A stretch of 42,068 nt of DNA from SAR202 cluster bacterium (GTDB lineage: Bacteria > Chloroflexota > Dehalococcoidia > Lucifugimonadales > GCA-2712585). The position numbers and the translations under genes are program-made. Each line of letters opens with the position of its first letter. Position 1 is the stretch's first letter. The stretch covers positions 1 through 42,068 of the forward strand of contig VGZZ01000022.1 in assembly GCA_016872285.1 (NCBI GenBank). Reading direction: 5' to 3'. A model generated the notes under the pieces. The model ran no database searches. It saw nothing but the letters and a program-made list of their open reading frames with translations, and was not told where the DNA came from. Below are positions 1-7,861 of this stretch, piece after piece.

Positions 1-121
1 TGAATACGAAGTCGATTTTGGCATCCAGTTCGCCTGTAGAGATGCGCTGCTGGACGAAGTCCAGCAGGCCGCGAGAGCCAGGGCCTCGGCCCGTCGAGAA
101 CCATCCCAAGGAGAGGGTCAT
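1..121 (-). CDS. Formyltransferase-like protein, N-terminal 40 residues only
   Basis: The reading frame starts at an ATG that overlaps the stop of the PHP gene by four bases (ATGA) and runs off the window after 40 codons. The visible residues begin MTLSLGWFSTGRGPGSRGLL and continue with a helix and a strand ending in KIDFVF. A first beta strand followed by a Gly/Ser-rich turn (G-R-G-P-G-S-R) and then a helix is what I expect at the start of the formyltransferase fold, as in phosphoribosylglycinamide formyltransferase (PurN) of purine synthesis, which transfers a formyl group from 10-formyl-tetrahydrofolate to GAR. The catalytic Asn/His/Asp region lies outside the window, so the substrate cannot be confirmed. 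The four-base overlap suggests translational coupling to the operon upstream. Confidence 0.55.
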   Translation of the reverse strand, partial: MTLSLGWFSTGRGPGSRGLLDFVQQRISTGELDAKIDFVF

Positions 122-774
122 ATCCAGCGCAGCTTTTTGCGGATTTTGGCGTAGGTGGGGGCGAGACGCAGGACGATACGCGTTTTTTTATAGACCAGGG
201 TTGATTGCTTGAGGGAGGCCATAAGGCCTTGGGGCGTGCCGTCGAAGTCAGGCATCTCCTGGTAGTTACGGCCCAGCTCGCGGGCGGTATGGGCGTCGCT
301 GACGACGGCGGGGGTGAGGTTGTGCCGCTGGGAGGCCTCGGCGGCGCGGCGGTCGTCGGCGTGGAAGAGATTGCGGGCGTTGAACACCTCGATGATGTCG
401 ATGAAGGGCAGAAGCTCTTCGAAGGCCCTGGCGGTGAGGGCGGAAGGGCGGACATGGTCGAAAGGGTGGGGCGCTAGCACCAGGCCGCCCTGGGCTTTGA
501 TAGCTTCGGCGGTCTCTTTGGGGGTCAGGCGGGGCGGCACGGCAGCCTTGAGGAAGAGGCCAATGATGTCGCCGCCAGCGGAGCGGATTTCATCGCCGAC
601 GATGACCTTAAAGGGCGCAATTGTCTGAAACTCCAGGGCGCCTTCGATGGTGTTGTGGTCGGTGAGGGCGATGCAGTTGATGCCGGTGCGGTTGGCCCAG
701 GCAATTAAGGACTGAAGGCTGGCGCCGGAGTCGTGGGAGTAGAGGCTGTGGACGTGGAGGTCGGCCCGCAGCAC
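118..774 (-). CDS. PHP-domain metal-dependent phosphoesterase
   Basis: A 218-residue protein of the polymerase-and-histidinol-phosphatase (PHP) fold, starting at GTG. Metal-ligand motifs are visible in the usual order: D-L-H-V-H-S (H7, H9), T-D-H-N (D39, H40), G-D-E (E62), A-P-H-P (H103) and S-D-A-H near residue 160. This matches stand-alone PHP proteins related to the 3',5'-nucleoside bisphosphate phosphatase/YciV group, which hydrolyse phosphoester bonds using two or three metal ions in the cytoplasm. The true substrate cannot be told from sequence. It sits one base after xseB and overlaps the next gene by four bases, so it is part of the aroQ-to-formyltransferase operon. Confidence 0.85.
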   Translation of the reverse strand: MLRADLHVHSLYSHDSGASLQSLIAWANRTGINCIALTDHNTIEGALEFQTIAPFKVIVGDEIRSAGGDIIGLFLKAAVPPRLTPKETAEAIKAQGGLVLAPHPFDHVRPSALTARAFEELLPFIDIIEVFNARNLFHADDRRAAEASQRHNLTPAVVSDAHTARELGRNYQEMPDFDGTPQGLMASLKQSTLVYKKTRIVLRLAPTYAKIRKKLRWI

Positions 775-775
775 G

Positions 776-1036
776 CTACGCCTCTTCCTCCTCGTCGGGC
801 TGGACGAAGGTTTGAGAGTTGCCGTTCTTAAGCTGGGTGATTTTCAATTCGGCCCTGGTCAGCAAGTCGTTGCAGACCTGGGCCAGCCTCATGCCCTGCT
901 CGTAGAGGGTGGTGGCGTCGCTGAGGCTGAGGCTGCCCTGCTCCAGGGCCTGGGCGGTCTCCTCCAGCTTGCGAAAGGCTTCCTCGAAGGAGGAGAACTG
1001 GGGCTCCGGCGTCTTGTTGTTTTTGGATGGCGACAT
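776..1036 (-). CDS. xseB: Exodeoxyribonuclease VII small subunit
   Basis: An 86-residue acidic, helical protein with the family pattern F-E-E-A-F-R-K-L-E-E near residue 17 and L-E-Q-G-S-L-S-L near residue 32, followed by the second helix containing Y-E-Q-G-M-R-L. It is the small subunit that binds the XseA large subunit to form exonuclease VII, which degrades single-stranded DNA to oligonucleotides. Length is typical for the family. A GGTGA stretch lies just before the ATG. It follows xseA by 8 bases and precedes the PHP gene by one base, the usual xseA-xseB arrangement. Confidence 0.95.
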   Translation of the reverse strand: MSPSKNNKTPEPQFSSFEEAFRKLEETAQALEQGSLSLSDATTLYEQGMRLAQVCNDLLTRAELKITQLKNGNSQTFVQPDEEEEA

Positions 1037-1044
1037 ATCGTCAC

Positions 1045-2283
1045 CTACTCGAATAGCCGCGCCCCGGCGGGGGCCGCCGATTTGCCGTTGGTTGCTTTCC
1101 TCACCGACGGGTTGGCGACGGCGGGGAAAGCGCCGTCGCTGAGGGTGACTTTAATCGAGTCGTTAGCCTTTAGTTGATGGATGCTGGATATGGCCTCGCC
1201 CGCCGGCTGTCGCTCGACGGCGGCGTAGCCTCGGCGGAGGGCGGACAGGGGGCTGAGGGCCTCCACCTGGCCGGAGAGGGCGGCGACGCGGTTTTTTAGG
1301 TCGACAACAAGGCGGCTGGTCGAGGTGTGGGTCTCCTGCAGCAGTTCGTCCACCTGTCGGCGCCAGAGGGCGATATCGGGGGCTGAACGATGGAGGCGGG
1401 CCAGGGTATCGTCCAGGCTGGCGCGGCATTTTTCGGACAGGCCGCGCAGCGCCGAGTTTGAACGCTCCACTAGAGAGGCGACACCAGCCATAAGCTCTCT
1501 TCGGTCCGGCGCTATCATTTCGGTAGCGGCGGAGGGTGTGGGAGCCCGGACGTCGGCGACAAAGTCGGCGATGGTGTAGTCGGTCTCGTGGCCGATGGCG
1601 CTGACCACAGGAATGGGGCAGGCGAAGATGGTACGCGCCACGGCCTCCTCGTTGAAGGCCCAAAGGTCTTCCAGGGAACCGCCGCCCCGGGCGAGGATGA
1701 TGACTTCGGCGCGGCCGTCGGCGCAGATGGTCTGGACGGCGCTGATGATGCCGGGGACGGCTTCGGGGCCTTGCACCAGGGTGGGGGCCAGGAGGACTTG
1801 AGCCAGGGGATAACGGCGCGACAGGATTTTGAGGATGTCCTGAAGGGCCGCGCCAGTGGGCGAGGTGACGAGGCCGATGACCTTAGGGAACTGGGGCAAG
1901 GGGCGCTTGCGGGAAGGCTCAAAGAGACCTTCTTTCTCCAGCTTGGTCTTGAGCCGCTCGAACTCCAGGGATAGGGGGCCGGCGCCTTCAGCCATCACGA
2001 TGTCGGCGACGAAGTCGAGGCTGCCGCGGGCCTCATACAGCGACACGCGGCCATGGGCCACAATGGCTGCGCCGTCGGCGATAAGCTCGATGCCGTTTCC
2101 CTTGCTGAACATGATGCATCTAAGCTGGGCCGAGGCATCTTTCAGGGTGAAATAGACGTGGCCGGTCTGGGAGGGACGGCCGTTGGAGACCTCGCCGCTG
2201 ATCCACAGGTCGGATATCAGCGGGTCCTGGGCCAGGAGCTGCTTAATATAGTGGGAGACCTGGGTTACGGAATAGACGGCCAC
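1045..2283 (-). CDS. xseA: Exodeoxyribonuclease VII large subunit
   Basis: A 412-residue protein, the catalytic large subunit of exonuclease VII. The N-terminal OB-fold segment (about residues 3-100, with L-W-I-S-G-E-V-S-N and G-H-V-Y-F-T-L-K-D) binds DNA. The core (about 120-315) carries the family signatures G-L-V-T-S-P-T-G-A-A, R-G-G-G-S-L-E-D-L-W-A-F-N, and G-H-E-T-D-Y-T-I-A-D-F-V-A-D-x-R-A-P-T-P. A long helical region follows. The GTG start directly abuts the efp stop (no intergenic base), with a weak GGAG inside the end of efp, so it is probably translated by coupling. Length and motif set are complete. Confidence 0.96.
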   Translation of the reverse strand: MAVYSVTQVSHYIKQLLAQDPLISDLWISGEVSNGRPSQTGHVYFTLKDASAQLRCIMFSKGNGIELIADGAAIVAHGRVSLYEARGSLDFVADIVMAEGAGPLSLEFERLKTKLEKEGLFEPSRKRPLPQFPKVIGLVTSPTGAALQDILKILSRRYPLAQVLLAPTLVQGPEAVPGIISAVQTICADGRAEVIILARGGGSLEDLWAFNEEAVARTIFACPIPVVSAIGHETDYTIADFVADVRAPTPSAATEMIAPDRRELMAGVASLVERSNSALRGLSEKCRASLDDTLARLHRSAPDIALWRRQVDELLQETHTSTSRLVVDLKNRVAALSGQVEALSPLSALRRGYAAVERQPAGEAISSIHQLKANDSIKVTLSDGAFPAVANPSVRKATNGKSAAPAGARLFE

Positions 2284-2850
2284 CTAGGTGACGCGCTCCA
2301 CATATTCTCCTGTTCTAGTATCAACTTTTATTACCTGGCCCTCGCTGATAAAGAGGGGCACGTTGAGGGTGAGGCCTGTCTCCAGGGTGGCGGGCTTAGT
2401 ACCGCCCTGGGCGGTGTCTCCCTTGAGGCCGGGCGGGCTGGTGGCGACTTTTAGCTCGACGAAGGTGGGCACTTTGACCGCGATGACCTGGCCCTTGTAG
2501 TAAACGACCTCGACGTTCATCTCCTCCTTGAGGAAGCTGAGGACATCGCCAATCTTATCCTTGGTGATGGGGAACTGGTCGTAGGTCTCCAGGTCCATGA
2601 GGTAATAGAATTCGCCGTCGGTGTAGAGGTACTGGCAGGGCTTGGTCTCCACGTCGGCCAGCTTGAAGGTGTTCTCAGAGCCAGGGAAGGACCGTTCCGA
2701 CACCGCGCCGCTGAGGAGGTTGCGCACCTTGATCCGGGTTACGGGCGCGCGCTGCTGCATCCTCTGACGCGCGTACTCCACCACCTCGTAAGGCTGGCCG
2801 TCTATCTCCAAGGTGACGCCCCTGCGCAGGTCGCCGAAGCTGATGGTCAT
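2284..2850 (-). CDS. efp: Translation elongation factor P
   Basis: A 188-residue three-domain EF-P. It relieves ribosome stalling at polyproline by entering the E/P site. The KOW-like domain I begins with F-G-D-L-R-R-G, and the OB domains carry the family stretches S-F-P-G-S-E-N-T-F-K-L-A-D and Y-L-Y-T-D-G-E-F-Y-Y-L-M-D; the C-terminal motif is I-K-V-D-T-R-T-G-E-Y-V-E-R-V. The unusual part is the domain I loop. Where E. coli has K-P-G-K34-G-Q, this protein reads R-M-Q-Q-R-A (residues 30-35), so the residue aligned to the modified Lys34 is Gln33, next to Arg34. No EpmA/EpmB or EarP homologue is visible in the window. It lies 16 bases after the peptidase gene and abuts xseA. Confidence 0.96.
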   Translation of the reverse strand: MTISFGDLRRGVTLEIDGQPYEVVEYARQRMQQRAPVTRIKVRNLLSGAVSERSFPGSENTFKLADVETKPCQYLYTDGEFYYLMDLETYDQFPITKDKIGDVLSFLKEEMNVEVVYYKGQVIAVKVPTFVELKVATSPPGLKGDTAQGGTKPATLETGLTLNVPLFISEGQVIKVDTRTGEYVERVT

Positions 2851-2866
2851 GTTAGTGCCGACACTC

Positions 2867-3934
2867 CTACTTTCTAGCTTTGCTTAATACCCGGGCGCCG
2901 CTGGATTCCAGGGCCACCAGGTCTTCGATGCGCACGCCGCCCCAGCCTGTGATGTATATGCCCGGCTCCACGCTGAAGACCATGTTCTCTTCCAGGACGT
3001 TGGCGGCGTTGGGACCGACCCAGGGAGACTCGTGGACCGCCAGCCCGATGCCGTGGCCCAGGCTGTGGCCGAAGGTCTCGCCGTGGCCGGCCTTGTCGAT
3101 GACCTGGCGGGCCATGCCGTCGCCCTCGCCGCCGGTCATGCCGGGTTTGATGGTGGCGATGGCGGTAAGCTGAGCGCCGAGGACATAATCGTAAATCTTG
3201 CGGAACATCTCGTCAGGCTCGCCGACGCAGATAGTGCGGGTGATGTCGCTGCAGTAGCCGTTGAGGCGCGCGCCCATGTCTATAACCACTGGCTCGCCGG
3301 CCTGGACGGGGCGGTCCGAGGGGCGATGGTGGGGCATAGCGCCGTTGGGGCCGGCGGCGACGATGGTATCGAAGCTGGGAGCGTCGGCGCCGAACTCGCG
3401 CATGGCCTTCTCCAGCCGCCACGCGATCTCTCGCTCGGTCTCGCCAGGCTTGATGGTGGGCACGATGACCTTGAGGGCCTTGTCCGAAATATCGATGGCC
3501 CTTTGCAGCAGCATCAACTCGCCGGGCTCTTTGACGGCCCGCAGGGTCTCGATGACGCCGCTGGTGGCGATGAGGCTGGGCTTGTTGGCCTGGTCGGATG
3601 CCTGAAGGGCCTCAATGAGGGCGTTGTATGAAGATACGGTCACGTTCTGGCCCTCGAAGCCGACTTTGTTGAAGGCCATGGCCTGGGACTGCTCCAGGAA
3701 CCAGTTCCAGTTTCGGCCCACTCGAATCACCTGAAAGTCCGGCGACTGGCCGGTAGCCTGCTCGATGTATCGGAAATCGGTGGCCAGGAGGGCTTGGGCC
3801 TGGGTCACCAGGAGGTAGCCGGCGGAGCCGGTGAAGCCGGAGACGTAGCGCCGGTTCTCGGGAGTGGATACCAGGAAAGCGTCCAGGTCTTTCTCCGCCA
3901 TAACCTGCCGCAGTCGTCGCAGACGGTTGTTCAC
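2867..3934 (-). CDS. M24-family Xaa-Pro aminopeptidase/dipeptidase
   Basis: A 355-residue M24 metallopeptidase removing N-terminal residues next to proline. The creatinase-like N-terminal domain (residues 1-130) starts R-L-R-R-L-R-Q-V-M. The pita-bread catalytic domain shows all five metal ligands in context: D-M-G-A-R-L-N-G-Y-C-S-D (two Asp), G-H-S-L-G-H-G-I-G-L (His), F-S-V-E-P-G-I-Y (Glu) and V-R-I-E-D-L (Glu). Start is GTG, chosen because a strong GGAGGTG ribosome site formed by the last codons of aroQ lies just before it. Its place between aroQ and efp matches the pepQ (yqhT) position in Bacillus, so PepQ/PepP-like is the best label; substrate length preference cannot be read. Confidence 0.92.
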   Translation of the reverse strand: MNNRLRRLRQVMAEKDLDAFLVSTPENRRYVSGFTGSAGYLLVTQAQALLATDFRYIEQATGQSPDFQVIRVGRNWNWFLEQSQAMAFNKVGFEGQNVTVSSYNALIEALQASDQANKPSLIATSGVIETLRAVKEPGELMLLQRAIDISDKALKVIVPTIKPGETEREIAWRLEKAMREFGADAPSFDTIVAAGPNGAMPHHRPSDRPVQAGEPVVIDMGARLNGYCSDITRTICVGEPDEMFRKIYDYVLGAQLTAIATIKPGMTGGEGDGMARQVIDKAGHGETFGHSLGHGIGLAVHESPWVGPNAANVLEENMVFSVEPGIYITGWGGVRIEDLVALESSGARVLSKARK

Positions 3935-3935
3935 G

Positions 3936-4379
3936 CTACACCTCCTTTTTGTTGAGGGCCACCAGATATTCGAGGGCCGCCAGGTAGCCCACCCATCGCA
4001 GGCCGCTAACGGTGGCGTTGGCGACTCGCGAGAAGATAGAGTCGGCGCGCCACGCCTCTCGGCGGTGGATGTTGCTGAGGTGGACTTCCACCACCGGCAG
4101 GCCTGAATCGATGCAGGCGTCCAGCAGAGAGTAGCCCACGCGAGTCAGCCCTGCTGGGTTAATTATAATACCTTTGGCCTTGGGGGCGTTGAGGTGGATA
4201 AAGTTGACGAGTTCGCCCTCAAAGCTTGACTGGGTAAAGAGAACATCCACGCCTAGAGATTTGGCGCGTTCTTTGATCTTGGATTCCAGTTGTGAGAGGG
4301 TCATGGAGCCGTACTGGCCGGGGTCGCGTTTGCCCAGGGTGTTGAGGTTGGGGCCGTTGATGATTAGGTGGGTGTCCAT
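3936..4379 (-). CDS. aroQ: Type II 3-dehydroquinate dehydratase
   Basis: A 147-residue protein of the type II dehydroquinase family, which dehydrates 3-dehydroquinate in the shikimate pathway, usually as a dodecamer. Visible family motifs are I-N-G-P-N-L-N (8-13), G-K-R-D-P-G-Q-Y-G with the base Tyr23 and Arg18, I-I-I-N-P (Asn74), and V-E-V-H-L-S-N-I-H-R-R-E with Glu98, His100 and Arg107, plus Arg111. Two usually conserved places differ: the substrate-binding stretch normally like T-H-T-S reads T-R-V-G (Arg80 for His), and the usual Q-S-N-x-E-G-E reads Q-S-S-F-E-G-E. It is first in the operon. The substitutions may alter affinity, but catalytic residues remain. Confidence 0.9.
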   Translation of the reverse strand: MDTHLIINGPNLNTLGKRDPGQYGSMTLSQLESKIKERAKSLGVDVLFTQSSFEGELVNFIHLNAPKAKGIIINPAGLTRVGYSLLDACIDSGLPVVEVHLSNIHRREAWRADSIFSRVANATVSGLRWVGYLAALEYLVALNKKEV

Positions 4380-4531
4380 AGCGCGCCCTCTACGTGGCAG
4401 AAACCATGTCCATAATAGTGGGCGACTTTAATGCGGTATGGAATACCATCCCCTGGCACCTTTCCCGACTGCATCGGGACTGAGTACAGCCTGCTGGAAG
4501 GGGAAGAGGAAGTAGGATCACCTCATCATCC

Positions 4532-4555
4532 CCCTTCGACAAGCTCAGGGCAGGC
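4532..4555. repeat. Dispersed intergenic repeat motif (CCCTTCGACAAGCTCAGGG-type)
   Basis: The motif CCCTTCGACAAGCTCAGGG followed by CAGGCT is present once here. From memory, this short imperfect palindrome occurs in many copies between genes in assorted bacterial genomes, and its translation (P-A-L-S-L-S-K-G) recurs in spurious predicted proteins. Only one copy is visible in this window, so repetitiveness is knowledge, not observation. Confidence 0.5.
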
Positions 4556-4560
4556 TCTAA

Positions 4561-4595
4561 CCCCTTCTTCTCCTTTGCAATAGGAGAAGAAGGGG
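4561..4595. repeat. Perfect 14-bp inverted repeat (hairpin)
   Basis: Bases 4561-4574 (C-rich, ending TTCTCCT) are perfectly complementary to 4582-4595, with a 7-base loop TTGCAAT. No T-tract follows on the minus strand, so it is not a classic intrinsic terminator. It is probably a mobile palindromic element or an mRNA-stabilising or terminating hairpin between the xerC and aroQ operons. Confidence 0.75.
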
Positions 4596-4711
4596 GACCG
4601 GAAGGGAGAATCCAACCCTTGTCTCGGAGAAATAGGGCTTGGCTGTCGCCGCATATCATGTAAGGCGGCAGGGCATCTCCGCGATCGCATTGATAGAGGG
4701 TAGAACCCATG

Positions 4712-5650
4712 TTACGGTTTATCGCTGTCAGGCCGGGGGGTGGCGCGGGGGTGGGTAGTCATGTAGACCTCTTTGGCCTGGGTCTTGGTGACGTGAGTGT
4801 ATATCTGGGTGGTGGCGGGGCTGGCGTGGCCTAGGAGGGACTGGACGACTCGCAGGTCTGCGCCGCCTTCCAGGAGGTGGGTGGCGAAGGTGTGGCGGAG
4901 GGTGTGGGTGTGGACGCCGGGGCGGACGGCGGCCTGCGCGGCGGCGTCGGCAACGATTTTTTCGATGCTTCGGCGGGAGAGCCGCGCGCCGTATCGGTTG
5001 AGGAACAAGGCGGGAATGGGCCGCTGCTCCAACGACGGACGCGCGTCTTTGATGTAGCGCTCCAGCGCATGGGCGGCGGGCTGGCCGATGAGGACTACCC
5101 GCTCTTTGGAGCCTTTGCCCCGCACCTTGATCTCCCGTGCCGCCAGGTCTACCTCGTTGACGTCCATGGCGGCCAATTCCGAGAGGCGGACGCCGGAAGA
5201 GTAGAGGAGTTCAAGGAGAGCAAGGTCTCGCAATCCCAGTTCTTTGTCTGTGTCTGGCGTTGAGATAACCCGCTGGACTTCCGAGACGTCGAGGAACACC
5301 GGCAGGCGTTTTTCGACCTTCATGCGCAGGGCCCGGCCTTTGGGCACGGGGTTCTTATCGATGACGCCTTCCCCAGCGAGGAATTTGTAGAAGGAGCGCA
5401 GGACCACGAGTTTGCGGGCGACGCTCACGCGTGCGTAGGCGTGGCGGCCATTGTCGCCCATAGAAAGCCAGGAAAGGTATGCCCGTAAGGACTGTCGGTC
5501 CAGCTTTTCGGGCGGCAGCTTTTTCTCTTCCAAGAACTGTTGGAAGCTCTGCAAGTCCTCCAGGTAAACACGGACGGTGTTGGCGGAGCGGCCCCTGGAG
5601 CCGGCCATGTGCCGGCCATATCGATTTATGAGTTCTGGGAGGTCGGCCAC
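4712..5650 (-). CDS. xerC: Tyrosine recombinase XerC/XerD
   Basis: A 312-residue tyrosine recombinase of the Xer type, which resolves chromosome dimers at dif. The N-terminal SAM-like core-binding domain covers about residues 1-95 and the catalytic domain about 115-295. All catalytic residues are seen: Arg155 in S-S-G-V-R-L-S-E-L, Lys179 in R-G-K-G-S-K-E-R, His249 and Arg252 in H-T-L-R-H-T-F-A-T-H, His275 in L-L-G-H-A-S, and the nucleophile Tyr284 in Q-I-Y-T-H-V. Length is typical of Xer and short for phage integrases. It begins 3 bases after topA in the order dprA-topA-xerC, known from Bacillus (smf-topA-xerC/codV), which favours XerC over XerD. Confidence 0.92.
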   Translation of the reverse strand: MADLPELINRYGRHMAGSRGRSANTVRVYLEDLQSFQQFLEEKKLPPEKLDRQSLRAYLSWLSMGDNGRHAYARVSVARKLVVLRSFYKFLAGEGVIDKNPVPKGRALRMKVEKRLPVFLDVSEVQRVISTPDTDKELGLRDLALLELLYSSGVRLSELAAMDVNEVDLAAREIKVRGKGSKERVVLIGQPAAHALERYIKDARPSLEQRPIPALFLNRYGARLSRRSIEKIVADAAAQAAVRPGVHTHTLRHTFATHLLEGGADLRVVQSLLGHASPATTQIYTHVTKTQAKEVYMTTHPRATPRPDSDKP

Positions 5651-5653
5651 AGC

Positions 5654-7861
5654 TTAGACCCCGGCAGGGACTTTGTCTTCCTGGGGCTGCTCTTCCTGGC
5701 CCTGAGGCTCGCCCTGCCAGGCGCACTTAGTGCACTTGGCGCGGTTCCGCCCCGCGGCTACCATTAAGCCGCCGCATTCCGGGCAGGCTTCGGGAAGGGG
5801 CCGCTGCACCACTGAGAAGTCGCATTTGGGATAGTTGGCGCAGCCATAGAAGAGACGGCCCTTGCCCCGGGAGCGGCGCTCCACCAGGTCGCCGCCGCAC
5901 TTGGGACATGCGACGCCGGTGCGCTTGAGGATGGGCTTGGTGTTGCGGCACTCGGGGAAGCCGGAGCAGGCCATGAAGCGGCCAAACCTGCCGGTCTTGA
6001 TGACCATGGGCTTGCCGCACTTATCGCACTTCTCATCGGTAGGCTCTTCGATTTTCACCCTGGGCATGGCCTCGTGGGCGGCGTCCAGGGTCTCTTTGAA
6101 GGGCTTGTAGAACTCCTCCAGCATGGGCACCCATTTCATCTCGCCGCGGGCGATTTCGTCCAGCTCATCCTCCAGGTGGGCGGTGAAGCCCACGTCCATA
6201 ACGCGAGGGAAGAACTGGATGAGGAGGTCGCAGACGCTGGTTCCCAGGGCGGTAGGCTTGAGGCGGCCCTGCTCCTTCAGGACGTAGTTGCGGTCCGTGA
6301 GAGTGGAGAGGATGGGAGCGTAGGTGCTGGGCCGGCCGATGCCCTTCTCCTCCAGGAGCTTGATAAGGCTAGCCTCGGTGAACCGGGGGGGCGGCTCGGT
6401 GAAGTGCTGCGCGGTCTTGAGGCCGAGGAATCGGAGCAGGTCGCCGGCGGTCATCGACGGCAGGGCTGACCCGCCGTCCTCCGCGGTGTCGTCGGCGCCT
6501 TCCATGTACAGGATGACGAAGCCCGGGAATTTAGTCTGGGTGCCCGTGGCGCGGAAGACGTAGGTCTCCTTCTGCTGCGGCGCGTGGGCGTCGATGTTTA
6601 CGGTGGTGGCGTCATAGACGCTGTCGGCCATCTGGCAGGCCACCATGCGCCGCCATATGAGATCGTAGAGGCGCTGCTGCTCGCGGTTGAGGTGGGCTTT
6701 GAGGGAGTCCGGAGTGCGCAGCGTGGAGGTGGGCCGGATAGCCTCGTGGGCTTCCTGGGCGGCCTTGGCCTTGGTCTTATACACCCGGGCGTGGGGCGGC
6801 ACGTATTCGGCGCCGTACTTCTGACTTATGTAGCCGCGAGTCTCCTCAATGGCCGAGTGGGCCAGGTGGTTAGAGTCAGTGCGCATGTATGTGATGAGGC
6901 CAACCGATGCCCCGTCGCCCAGTGGCAGGCCTTCGTAAAGCTGCTGGGCGACTGCCATAGTCTTCTTGGCGGAGAACCGCAGCTTGCGCCAGGCCTCTTG
7001 CTGGAGGGTGCTGGTGGTAAAGGGCGGCGATGGGCGGCGGTGCTTTTCCTCGGTCTTGACGCTGTCGACTTTGTAGGCCGCGCCCTGGAGGTGCTTCTCC
7101 AAATCACGGGCGGCGGCCTCGTTGGGTATCTCGATTTTCTTCTTTTCGCCCTTGAGGGAGTGGAGGGCGGCGACGAAGGAGGCGTCGCCTTTGGCGAGGG
7201 TGGCCTCGATGCTCCAGTACTCACGTGGCACAAAGGCGTCGATTTCGCGCTCGCGCTCGACGACCAGGCGCAGGGCAACGGACTGAACGCGCCCCGCCGA
7301 AAGGCCCCGTTGCACCTTGCGCCACAGTAGAGGGCTAAGCTGGTATCCAACGAGACGGTCAAGAATGCGGCGGGCCTGCTGAGCGTCGATAAGGTCATGG
7401 TCCAGGTCACGGGGGTGCTTCAGGGCGTCCTTGATGGCCTGTTCGGTGATTTCGTGGAAGACAACACGCCGCAGGTCCTTGGAGTCCTTGTCCCAGCCGG
7501 CGGCCTTGACGATGTGCCAGGATATAGCCTCGCCCTCCCGGTCCGGGTCGGTGGCGAGATAGACGGCGGAGGCGTTCTGGCCCAGGTCCTTGAGCTCTTT
7601 GATAACCGAAGACTTGCCCTTGAGCACGGCGTACTGGGGCCGGAAGGCCTTTTCGATTTCGATGCCCAGCTTGCCCTCGGGGAGGTCGCGGACGTGGCCC
7701 AGGGAGGCGATGGTCTGGTATTCACGCCCCAGGATGCGTCCAATAGTCTTGGCCTTGGCCGGCGATTCCACCACCACCAGGTTCCTGCCGCCGTTTCGGG
7801 CGGCGCCGTTCTGGCTCTTTTTGGTTGTCGATTTTGTTGTAGTCTTTTTTCTAGTCGCCAT
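5654..7861 (-). CDS. topA: DNA topoisomerase I
   Basis: A 735-residue type IA topoisomerase that relaxes negative supercoils. A Lys/Thr-rich tail (residues 1-27) precedes the TOPRIM domain with V-V-V-E-S-P-A-K-A-K (Glu32) and D-P-D-R-E-G-E (105-111). The active-site tyrosine is Tyr325 in G-L-I-T-Y-M-R-T-D-S. The C-terminus carries three Cys4 zinc-finger repeats (about residues 625-725), each starting C-x-x-C-G and used in DNA and RNA polymerase contacts in other bacteria. The third finger is followed by a Gln/Glu-rich tail. The ATG start overlaps the end of dprA by 11 bases, so the two are translationally coupled. Confidence 0.97.
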   Translation of the reverse strand: MATRKKTTTKSTTKKSQNGAARNGGRNLVVVESPAKAKTIGRILGREYQTIASLGHVRDLPEGKLGIEIEKAFRPQYAVLKGKSSVIKELKDLGQNASAVYLATDPDREGEAISWHIVKAAGWDKDSKDLRRVVFHEITEQAIKDALKHPRDLDHDLIDAQQARRILDRLVGYQLSPLLWRKVQRGLSAGRVQSVALRLVVEREREIDAFVPREYWSIEATLAKGDASFVAALHSLKGEKKKIEIPNEAAARDLEKHLQGAAYKVDSVKTEEKHRRPSPPFTTSTLQQEAWRKLRFSAKKTMAVAQQLYEGLPLGDGASVGLITYMRTDSNHLAHSAIEETRGYISQKYGAEYVPPHARVYKTKAKAAQEAHEAIRPTSTLRTPDSLKAHLNREQQRLYDLIWRRMVACQMADSVYDATTVNIDAHAPQQKETYVFRATGTQTKFPGFVILYMEGADDTAEDGGSALPSMTAGDLLRFLGLKTAQHFTEPPPRFTEASLIKLLEEKGIGRPSTYAPILSTLTDRNYVLKEQGRLKPTALGTSVCDLLIQFFPRVMDVGFTAHLEDELDEIARGEMKWVPMLEEFYKPFKETLDAAHEAMPRVKIEEPTDEKCDKCGKPMVIKTGRFGRFMACSGFPECRNTKPILKRTGVACPKCGGDLVERRSRGKGRLFYGCANYPKCDFSVVQRPLPEACPECGGLMVAAGRNRAKCTKCAWQGEPQGQEEQPQEDKVPAGV

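Larger units (their letters stand above)
4380..4711. other. Non-coding interval with dispersed repeats and hairpins
   Basis: This stretch lies between the xerC stop and the aroQ start, both on the minus strand. I see no convincing gene: the one open frame (4390-4710, minus) is low in family-like character and is built from the repeats below. It contains a 6-bp stem (4463-4468 with 4474-4479), a dispersed-repeat-like motif at 4532-4555 and a perfect 14-bp hairpin at 4561-4595. A TATTAT hexamer on the minus strand (4410-4415) is a weak candidate -10 element for the aroQ operon, without a clear -35. Confidence 0.6.

Noticed and set aside
4390-4710. Open frame of 106 codons on the minus strand
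   Set aside because: It is composed of the intergenic repeat and hairpin sequences (it contains P-A-L-S-L-S-K-G), has no family-like features and no ribosome site.
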